Assembly: GCA_032622095.1 (NCBI GenBank)
Contig: CP136061.1
Coordinates: forward strand, 40,987,797-41,051,796
Reading direction: 5' to 3'
DNA: 64,000 bases
Source: Siphonodentalium dalli
Lineage: Eukaryota > Mollusca > Scaphopoda > Gadilida > Siphonodentaliidae
The notes beneath the pieces are model-generated. The model ran no database searches and was not told where the DNA came from. It saw only the letters and a program-made list of their open reading frames with translations. Below, in pieces: positions 13,001-25,000 of the stretch (positions are counted from its first letter, which is position 1; each line of letters opens with the position of its first letter). The translations under genes and the position numbers were made by a program.

Positions 13001-16000
13001 AGTATAGAAAAGGGTTAAACTTATTATCTGAACATTTCCTATGGGATAACTACTCATCGATGATGCTTTATTATAGTAAGGGTTAAAATTATTATCTGAA
13101 CATTTCATAAGGGATAACTAATCATCAATGATGCTTTAGTATAGAAAGGTGTTAAAGTTATTGTCTGAACATTTCCTAAGGGATAACTGCTTATCAATGA
13201 TGCTTTAGTATAGAAGCGGTTACACATATTATCTGAACATTTCCCCAGGGAACTACTCATCAATGATTCTTTATTATAGAAAGGGTTAACTTTATCGAAG
13301 TGGGCTAAAGGCCGGTATACCGCTCTTTAACGATGAGGGCTAAAGAGCGGTATACCGCTCTTTATAGCCGGACACTAACGATCAAGCAGTACGGATGATA
13401 ATGTAAGACCGTTCGTTATCGCGCCAGGACCATGTAGGGCCTATAGCTAAATATCGGTATATACCGGTGTACACCACTCTTTAGTATATGACAGGTACAC
13501 CGTTCTTTGGCGTTTGTCACGTGAATAGCAGTATACCGTTCTTCAGCGCCAACGCTGAAGAGCGGTATACCGTTCTTTAGTACCAACCGCTAAAGAGCGG
13601 TATACCGTTCTTTATCGTATCAGGGCCATATAGCTAAAGAGTGGTATACCACTCTTTAGCGTTCGGTACTAAAGAGCGGTATACCGCTCTTTAGCACCAA
13701 ACGCTAAAGAGCGGGATACCGTTCTTTAGCGTGTCAGGCCCATATAGCTAAAGAACGGTATACCGCTCTTTAGCGTTTGGTACTAATATAAAGAACGGAA
13801 TACCGCTCTGTAGCCACGGCCTAACTTTATTATCTGAACATTTCCTAAGGGAACTACTCATCAATGATGCTTTAGTATAGAAAGGGTTAAACTTATTATC
13901 TGAACATTTCCTAAGGGATAACTAATCAGCAATAATGCTTAAGTTTAATAAGTTAAACTTATTATTTGAACATTTCAGTTATACTAACCTTTGAGAATGA
14001 TCCCAGTCACAATTAACCCCCACCAACAGTTAATGTATCACCCCAAACTTTGGGCAAAATGTCCGACAATGTTAAATATCATGCCTGGCATATCCTCGGT
14101 ACACAGACAAAAATAGATTGGTAACAGTCCCCCCCCCCCCACTCACCATGTATACTTGCGGCAGACGATATAGATTAGTAATAGTCACCCCCACTCACCA
14201 GGTGTACTTAGGTTAACAGTTTCCCCCACTCACTAGGTGTATTGTGGCAGACGGTAGATTGGTAACAGTTTCCCGACTCACCAGGTGTACTTGCGACAGA
14301 CGATATAGATTGTATAGAGTGCCCCCCACTCACCAGGTGTACTTGCGGCAGACGATATATTCGTAACAGTCCCCCCACTCACCAGGTGTACTTGCGACAG
14401 AAGATATAGATTGGTTAGAGTCCCCCACTCACCATGTTAACGTACTTATATAGATTGGTAAACTCCCCACTCACCAGGCGTACTTGCGGCAGACGATATA
14501 GACTGGTTACAGTCCCCCACTCACCAGGCGTACTTGCGGCAGACGATATAGATTGGTAAACTCCCCCACTCACCAGGTGTACTTGCGGCAGACGATATAG
14601 ACTGGCTAGAGTCCCCCACTCACAAGGCGTACTTGCGTCAGGCGATATAGACTGGTTACAGTCCCCACTCACCAGGCGTACTTGCGGCAGACAATATAGA
14701 TTGGTAAACTCCCCCACTCACCAGGCGTACTTGCGGCAGATGATATAGACTGGTTACAGTCCCCCACTTATCAGGTGTACTTGCGGCAAACGATATAGAC
14801 TGGTTACAGTCCCCCACTCACCAGGCGTACTTGCGGCAGACGATATATAGACTGGTTACAGTCCCCCACTCACCAGGCGTACTTGCGGCAGACGATTTAA
14901 ATTGGTAAACTCCCCCACTCACCAGGCGTACTTGCGGCAGACGATATAGATGATAAGGAGGCTACCCACGAGTATTATAGCAGCGACGGCCACTAAAGCG
15001 ATAGCAGTCGTCTGCCAAATATCGTCCCCCGAAGATGTCTGATTCTCAGCCACGGCAGTAAAAGCTAGGTCATCAACATCCTCGCATTTATCTTGAACTA
15101 TTCTGTAAATATAAAATTATTTATGAGAAATAATGAGCTAAAGGTTTATATGTCCCATCCAATTTGACACCAATTTATTCAAAATAGCAAATTAAGAGCG
15201 AATCCTCGTTGACAATCTCAACTCCTCCGCGTTGACATTTTGTGTTCACACCCAGCCTCACTTGAAATTCAATTGCACTTCTCCAATATTATATCGGATA
15301 CTCAAACGAGTTATGATCTGAAAATCACAATGCGAGTTGGCAAATATCCGCCAATATGCACATGCCTTTGATAATGCAAAATTGTGACAATATAATGGGA
15401 ATTATCTAGGGTTTTATTAAGTTCACTGATTATTTAGTTGACAGTACCTGACTAGTGAACAGGATATCTACATACCCTACGCCATCTACACCAATTGGAC
15501 GGCCTATACATGTGTGAGAAGGGTCTCCCCACCGAGCTAACGACAAACAAGTTAGCATTTATATGTTTACTATCAAGCTGTGTATGATTTACAACATTTT
15601 AATACCATAAATACACACACACAAAAATAAACGCTCGAACCCCGTTGGCATCACAGCGAATCCTCCGCGCTCACAACGAATCCTCGGATCATTTACACCA
15701 TGTGCTACTGGAACAACAAGGAAAACTAACCTGCGGAGATTATTGACTGGAACAACATTTCCAGTCTCAGTAGCCGTTATGTGCAGGAACACTCTGTAAT
15801 TAAAGATTTAAAGTGATACAATATTTGAGCAAATTTGCAACATTATACTTCACATTATAACTAACATTATAACCCACATTATAACCCAAAATACAACTCA
15901 CATTATACACCACATTATTAGTGTGGAGAAAACATAACTCACATTATAATTCGCATTATAACTCATATTATAACTCACATCAGCGAGCAGAAAGGCCTAA

Positions 16001-19000
16001 ATTAAGCACAAGTTGTACAATAATTAGTTGGGTTAACAAAACCGTAATCAATATTTTAAAAAAAGAAAGGGAACAGTTTTTGAGATGTCAAAACGTGACC
16101 GTGTCTGTTACTCTACGCGACTCAAAAAACCAATGAAATAATTTTATTATAACTCTCACTGTGAAGAACATTAGTGAAGATTCTTGCATTTTGTCAATTT
16201 TGATGGTTGCCTTTTGACAGTCAGTTGTAAATTAATGCGTCTTTACTGTATATTGGAAAAGGAAATTTCAGTATTTCATGGGTCATATTTGGCTATCACT
16301 TTCACCATCAATGAAATAAGCCCCTGCTAGTATTATGCTTTAAATGTACTCAATCCGATCATACGCTCCTAAATTACTATTTCTTCGGGTGGGAGGGGGG
16401 GGGGATAATATTTTATTCGAGTCGAGGAACCCACCCATCAAAGCTCAGAGTGATCAGATATTGATTTTTGAAGTTTGTCATTTCTAGAAATGTGAAATAA
16501 TATGTGGCCCAGAAACACGTGGTCAAACAGAGAGTCTATTTTGAAGAAATGTTGTTGTTATATCTTGATGGTATGGGGACCGTCGGATCGGATTGAGTAC
16601 CTTTAATGAGATATGCTTCCGTGTTAGCTGTCTTTACCTCTTACTTCCTTTCAGCAGTTCTGGTTGGGTCATTTTTGTGATTATTACATCAAAGGTTGAT
16701 CCCAAAACGTCAGCAATTTTTCTGAATAAAACAAAAAGATACTGTGTAATCAGTTGGAAATGAACCCAATCATATAATATAATAGTTATTGACCATAGAT
16801 GTCATCTATATGCATATCCATTTCCAGTTGTCGAGTGAATTTAAAGTCAACCAACCGTGCAGACTTTATTTGCGCATATAAATCTGCTATAAATTATTTT
16901 CAACTTTTACTATAGGCTATATAAGTTACCTTGACCCAAACGTTGATAAATAAGTTGCCTTAATAAATGGACATTCATTTTCGCTGGTGATATATCATAT
17001 ATTTATGGTTTGCTAGCTAGCTTATAACTAGTTGGTGTCTAAATAATACACATTCATATCTGCAACAGACCTCTAAAAAGTCAATGTTAGAAGAAAAGTA
17101 ATGGTTTTTCTGTTAAGGACATCGTCTTGCCGCACCGCACCATCAGCTGGAACTACCAAACATCATAGCTGAATCTGCAAAACCCTTCAACACCATAGTT
17201 AAATATGCATGACCAATCATCATATAGCTAAATCAGCATGACCCACTAACATCAAAGTTAAATCTGCACGACCCATCAACATCATATAACTAAATTAGCA
17301 GATCCAACCAACACCATATCACTAAATCAGAATGACTCAACAAGATCTAGCTAGATCAACAGACCGGACCAACCGCATCATAGGGGAATCAGAACGACAC
17401 ACCGGCACAGCTAAAACAGCAGGACCCATCCACATAATATATAAATCATGCAGTAGCTAAATCAGCAGGACCCATCCATTCATAGATAAATCATGCAGCA
17501 GGATCCACCAACGTAATAGCTAAATCAGCAGGACTCACCAACGGCATAGCTAAATCAGCAGGACCTACCAACGTCATAGCTAAATCAGCAGGACCTACCA
17601 ACGTCATAGCTAAATCAGCAGGACCCACCAACATCATAGCTAAATCAGCAGGACCTACCAACGTCATAGCTAAATCAGCAGGACCTACCAACGTCATAGC
17701 TAAATCAGCAGGACCCACCAACGTCATAGCTAAATCAGCAGGACCTACTAACGTCATAGCTAAATCAGCAGGACCTACCAACGTCATAGCTAAATCAGCA
17801 GGACCTACCAACGTCATAGCTAAATCAGCAGGACCTACCAACATCATAGCTAAATCAACAAGACCCATCCACATCATAGATAATCATGCAACAGGACCCA
17901 CCAACGTCATAGCTAAATCAACAGGACCTACCAACGTCATAGCCAAATAATCAGGACCCACCAACACCATAGCTAAATAAGCAGGACCCACCAACATCAT
18001 AGCTAAATCAACAGGACCCACCAACACCACAGCTAAATCAGCAGGACCTACCAACATCATAGCTAAATCAACAGGACCCATCAACATCATAGCTAAATCA
18101 ACAGGACCCATCAAAATCATAGCTAAATTAGCAGAACCCACCAACAGCATAACTAAATCAACAGGACCCACCAACATCATAGCTAAATCAACAGGACTAA
18201 CCAACATCATAACTAAATGAGCAGGACCCACCAACATCATACCTAAATCAACAGGACCCACCAACATCATACCTAAATCAACAGGACTAACCAACATCAT
18301 AACTAAATGAGCAGGACCCACCAACATCATACCTAAATCAACAGGACCCACCAACATCATACCTAAATCAACAGGACTAACCAACATCATAACTAAATGA
18401 GCATGACCCACCAACATCATAACTAAATAAACAGGACCCACCAACATCATAGATAAATAACCAGGACACACCAACATCATAGCTAAATAGGCAGGACCCA
18501 CCAACATCATAGCTAAATAGGCAGGACTCACAAACATCATAGCTAAATCAACAGGACCCACCAACATCATAGCTAAATCAGCAGGACCCACTAACATCAT
18601 AGCTAAATAGTCAGGACTCACCAACATCATAGCTAAATAAACAGGACTCACCAACATCATAGCTAAATCAACAGGACCCACCAACAGCATAACTAAATCA
18701 ACAGGACCCAACAACATCATAGCTAAATCAACAGGACTAACCAACATCATAGCTAAATCAGCAGGACCCACCAACATCATAACTAAATGAGCAGGACCCA
18801 CCAACATCATAACTAAATGAGCAGGACCCACCAACATCATAGCTAAATCAACAGGACTCACCAACATCATAACTAAATAAACAGTACCCACCAACATCAT
18901 AGATAAATAACCAGGACTCACCAACATCATAGCTAAATAGGCAGGACCCACCATCATCATAGCTAAATAGGCAGGACTCACCAACATCATAGCTAAATCA

Positions 19001-22000
19001 TCAGGACCCACCAACATCATAGCTAAATCAGCAGGACCCACTAACATCATAGCTAAATATGCAGGACTCACCAACATCATAGCTAAATAACAGGACTCAC
19101 CAACATCATAGCTATATAGGCAGGACCCACCAACATCATAGCTAAATAAGCAGGACTCACCAACATCATAGCTAAACAACCAGGACTCACCAACATCATA
19201 GCTAAACCAACATGACTCACCAACATCATAGCTAAATAGGCAGGACCCACCAACATCATAGCTAAATAAGCAGGACTCACCAACATCATAGCTAAATCAA
19301 CAGAACCCACCAACGTCATAGCTAAATAGTCAGGACTCACCAACGTCATAGCTAAATCAACAGATGCCCACCAACGTCATAGCTAAATAACCAGGACTCA
19401 CCAACATCATAGCTAAATCAGCAGGCACCCAATGCCAGCTAAATCAGCAGGACCCACCAATATCGTAGCTAAATCATCAAGACTCCACAACATCATAGCT
19501 AAATCAGTAGATCACACCAACGCCAGTTTAATCAGTTGGTCAGGCTTTAAAATATACCTTGTTTGATATTTCAAATTACCTGGAAGCCCCTTCTTCGTCA
19601 ACAGAAGTCGGTTCATCTCTCCAGACAATCAGGGTTGTCCCATCTGTCAGCGTTGGCTTTACCTGGAAGGTCAGTGCATTAGAACCCAAAAATAATGTGA
19701 GGCAGTTCGACAATTTCCATATAGAGCCATTACTAATTGGGTTAATTGGTGCACAATGTCATATAATTGGGGAAAATATTTATTTCCCACCACGCCATGG
19801 AACATCTGTGTGCTAGAAGTGTTCACCAAATGACATAAAATCAATTACTTCACTTTCATCACTTCATTTTCAAAACTACGCACTGTTCGACCATAATGCA
19901 TCATTGACATTCATATGTGAACGACAGTCAATATAGGGATATTATCGCTAAAACTGTGGAGGTACGTTATTGAGATATAAAGTACAGAACGCCCGCCGCC
20001 CGCTTCCGGTCAACTTCGCCTCAAAATTATGGAATCTTATCATCGTACGGGTATAATACTGTTAATCTACTAGAGAACGCCCTCTAATGTGGTGATAATA
20101 TATGTTTATATTGAAATTATTTGATTACGAGACAAGCCCATAGCGGATTTATACCCGTTATTCCAGGGGGGGGGGGGGGGTCTGCAAAAAAACTCCGTAT
20201 ATAGGGTCGGGGTGGGTTGGTGGTCCAGAGGCGGAAAAAATGGTGCTTGTAAATTTTTTCCAAAATGGCTTTTTTTCAAACAATTTACAGGTACTGACCA
20301 TGTAATCTTGTTTGTAAGCATGTTGTTTGTAAGCATGTACCATGCTTATTGGTATAGGGCTATATAGGCAGCTAAAGTGACTCTTTAGCCTCAGATTTAG
20401 CAACATTCTGGATTTCACAGTATCCCGGACCACTTCACAGTGGACCACCGTATTAACGTTCGGGAAACTTATGATCAACGGAAGAAATATTTAGTAACAA
20501 AATTAATATATTACCCTGTTGTATTATCTGAATAAAAGTAATAAAATAAAAAAACTCTATCACAAATTGGATACTACATGGTGAATACTCAATGATGACT
20601 ACTAGTAGATATCATTAACCTGATTGTTGCATAACATGAAATTGAAAAGGGTATCTCATAAATTTCTAATGTCTGAAATACTGTCTTGTTCTGGCATGTA
20701 ATCAAATTCATTCCTTCTGGTTATTTCTCATATACCCGCCGACTAATATCTGGCAGTATAATAACCATATATCTATGTGTATACCTAACCAAAAACAATT
20801 CAACTCCCCACCCTATCCCGTTGGATAAGACTAAAGAGTTCTTTGATCATGCACATATAATTGTGGAACCCCTGACCTGTTTACCACTATTTACACTGGC
20901 CAGTGTTCTCTGTCAGACACAACACACTCGATATATTAAGGCTATAATGGGGTCTAGGGCAATTTGTGACATATAGTGTACCTACACAATGCTTAATTAA
21001 TATTGTTGTTAGATACTGAAAACACCAGGAAACACATGGAAATACAGTATATTTTTCGTTTTTCTGATCTGTGTTTACCAATTAGTAAGGCAGTTAACAC
21101 AGTTATTGAAGAACGGCTAAAAACAACCTCTGAAATTTTGATAAAAACATGAGAAACGGGGGGTGGGTCCCCAAAATTTTGGAGGATTTTTTTTGTTTTT
21201 GTTGCAAAAATGGGGTGGTGGGTCCCTCGAGGTCGGAAAAAATACTTTTTGGGCCCTATATGTGCAATTTTTTTCCAGACCCCCCCCTGGTTATTCCGTT
21301 TTTATGGCGCGGACAACATTGAAACATATTATAAAGAGCATACATCTGGTAAGTCGTGAGTTGGTTTATTCTTGGCATTCTCCATCGTCTTAATCATAAA
21401 AATAAGCACAATATTCTGGCTTGTTGTGACCCCGACCCCCGTAGGTGGTTCGGGCATATAGTCGAGGGCTCAGTCCGTCCGAACATGTCACCTTGTAACT
21501 CGGGTGTTAATTATCGGAGCTCGTTGTCCGTTGACATGGTGATAGCACAGGTTGGGTGAAGGATACCCACATACTACGGGGTTCGTCAGTTAATTTTTTT
21601 TACCAGAGTTACTGCCCTTGTTTGAGATTGACATTTTTAAATTTTGTGTCCGAAAGAACATTTCAGCTTGTAACTCGGGCATGGGTTATCGGATTTGGTT
21701 GTGCTCTTGGTATTGTGATAGCATAGCCCGGGGAAAGGATACACACATAATACCGATCTCGTCCATTCATTTTAAACAGAGTTACGGTCCTTGTTTGACG
21801 TGGATATTTGTTAATTTTGTGTCTGAAAGAACCTTTCAGCTTGTAACTCAGGCAAGTATAATCGGATTCAGTTGTGCTTTGGTAAGGTGGTTTCACAGCT
21901 TTGGGGGTTGACTTACTACATATTCGGTCTATTCATTTTCACAAGATTTACAGCCCTTGTTTGACTTGGGGAGTTCTTAATTTTGTGTCAGTATGAAAAT

Positions 22001-25000
22001 AGCAGCTTTAACTTTGGCACAGATCATCGGATTTGGCTTTGCTTTCATGTGTTGATAGCCAAGTTGAGGGGAAAGGACACCCACTTGGATTTAGAAAAAG
22101 TTTCCATCCAGTTACAAATATTTAGTATTACCCAGTCGATAAACTGAGCGTCGGGGCATACGCCACGCTTGACGTTGCACTTATTTCACACTGAAATAGT
22201 CTCACATATTAAAGATAGTTTTAATAACCAGCATTTAGGCTCATATAGAGCATATTTTAGTTTAAGTAATGCCAACATGAGCTTATTTCGAGCAATGATA
22301 AAATAAGCCCGTATTGTGCTTATTTACACGAGAACAGGCTGGTCTATATATGTACGGTTCGAACGTGTAATAATAATAATGCATATGGCAAATATAAAGA
22401 GCATTCGTCGCACTTCTGCGCGGAGCATTAACACAATTAATATATGCTTCACTAACTACAATAAATTGTTCTAATGCGCATGGCATCCGTAGTATAAGTA
22501 TTCAATTTACAAACGTATATACATATATCACATGAAACCCATAATATGGATCGTACGTGACACGTAGTTTATCAACCACACATGATGTGCCTCAAATTTG
22601 CCTTTTTTTCAGCGACATAACGCTAAGAATAATTTATATAACACCATGCAGTGGTCACGACGGAGACGACATGCCAAATTGACAATTAAGACGTGTCGTG
22701 GATTGTAAAATCTTGTCTGGATTATCGTCATGACTTCTTCGTTTTTCGTTGAAATTGGTCTAAATTAAATTAATAGACTTAAATCACATGTGAATTTTTC
22801 GTAAGTTGTGAATTAGTTACTTCCATTTTATCGCGATGGTTCATTTCCAATTCCGCGTTTTTTTGCAATCTCCACACGGTTGCTAACCGGAAGTCACGTG
22901 ACAATTTATCCAAAATCTATACCCGCGATCTTAAAAAATCACTGATGGAGATAGAAAAAATTATATGACGTCATTCACCTGCCTTAGGTATAAGCGCCCT
23001 TGGTGGTTGCTATTATATCATTAAAAAGACATTACATATTTCCTTATCTCTCAACAAAATCTCCCTACAAAATGACTGAGCCGCGTCTTTACATTGATCC
23101 AGGCGGATTAGCACTATTTTGAAACAGCCGCACATGACACCAACACCAGACAACGCAAAATATTGTCCAACTCCGTTGCACTAACGGAAATACACACACA
23201 AACAAAGAGGCAAATTGGGGGACTATATTTTACGTTGCCAGCCCCAGAGCGCAATACTGTCGTATATACGGGCGTGAAGCGTCTCTTTGTCAACGCTGTA
23301 AATGTATGCATTTTGCATCTTCTTTGAAGGATTTTGATTTGTTAAAAAGGCATAAAGCTCTAGTTTTTCCCCCAGTGTGATATGCAATATCTTCAACTCT
23401 TTATGTTGGTATATAAGATTTTACGAAAATCGTTTGATAAATTTGATTCACTCGTCTACGACTTGCTGTGAATCAAATTTATCAAACTCTTTTAAAAAAA
23501 ACGTATATCCCAATATAAAGAGTTGGAGATCCTCTACATATTACAACTGGAGTTCGATGTCATCAGGGAAACAGAGCTATAATACAAGAATATAAACCTG
23601 TATATTAGTAGTTGTCTGGAGATTCGGGGTCCCGCCGTCTGAAGCCTGTACTGTGGCAGAGTGTTGTGGAGAGCACGTGGTAAATGTAGGATATTTGTTG
23701 AGGAGCAGCATCCCAGCCGATGTGACGTTCAGAACTCTGTAAAGCAACAAGCATGATTTATTGCAATACACAAATGGAGGCAGTTGCAAATAACGGTTAA
23801 TACATGCCAAGTTATACATTCATATAAAATACATATACTATGCACATATACGATATACACATATGTAGTAGATAAATAATACTTTGAATGTTGGGGCTAT
23901 TCCCCTGTACTTCCATTCTGTCTTTTTAGAAGAAAAAAAACTAACCGAATCATGTTACACACGGCATTTATTATTTATATTTACTCGTTATTCATTTTGA
24001 AGATGAATTTATCATCACCAGCCATGTTTGTGAAATCTATATCCTATAATTTTGAGCAAATTCAAATTTTAAGCAAATACAAATTCTTCTTTGCATTCTC
24101 CATCTCGCAGCGCGCAAAAAAAATGCCGGATATAAGTATTCCTCGGTTCTGGAGCTTATATCTGTTACTCGAGATGATATTGGTTGTTGATACACAAGGT
24201 AAAATTGACTAGAATGTCCATAGTATTAATATTTATGACCACCGTTCACTTACCCCTGCCCCAGCATTGTGAGGGAGATGTCAGCATTCAATCCAAGATC
24301 TTCGTCTGTGATCTGAAATGAATTCCAAGTGGCGGCTGTGACAATATCACTATAATTATATACTACACATAATCTGTGAATATATGAGGTGGGTTTTCCC
24401 TATTTAATGGGGATATAATATCTAATGAATATCCAGTGTATTTTCCATGCATCTGTAGTTATTCATGTCAGTGTCAGTTGTGCGCTCAGTGCTACCGGGA
24501 AGAAGTCAGAAGAAGGTCCAGTTTACATTCTGACATAAAACTTCTATGATCGAATAAGTATTATACGACCCAAGAACCCGTGTTTATTATCATCACATAC
24601 AAATCATTCAATACACAGTTGTAATAAGTTAGTACACTTTATGCATATCCATTCTCTGGCAAATTTCAGAGAGAGGCTCTCTCCCATGCCCCAAGGCTGG
24701 TACATGTGACAGTTTTGCTGTACCTTGTAATAGTAATAAATAGTTTTATCACGGTGCTCATCGTGGCCAAAGTGCACACTGTACAATATTAATGTGGAGA
24801 TTCAAACATTTGGAGATCAGGTTAACTTACGTTCAACGAGCCGATGCTATGGCCAGTCATCTTGTATGGAGAATATATAAGGAACACCACGGAAGTGTGG
24901 AACATTGTCTTCACGTTAACTTACATTCAATGAGCCGATTCCATGGCCAGCTCTAACGTCGTCTGGGATGGAGAACATATAAGGAACACCACGGAAGTGT

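Noticed and set aside
14415-14717. 100-codon minus-strand ORF (repeated LYRLPQV type)
   Set aside because: Frame-shifted reading of the transmembrane-exon array; the true frame of that sequence encodes YIVCRKYA.
17884-19179. Long open reading frame of 431 codons on the minus strand
   Set aside because: It is a pure 30-bp minisatellite within an intron; openness follows from a unit length divisible by three. No splice sites frame it and no domain is present.
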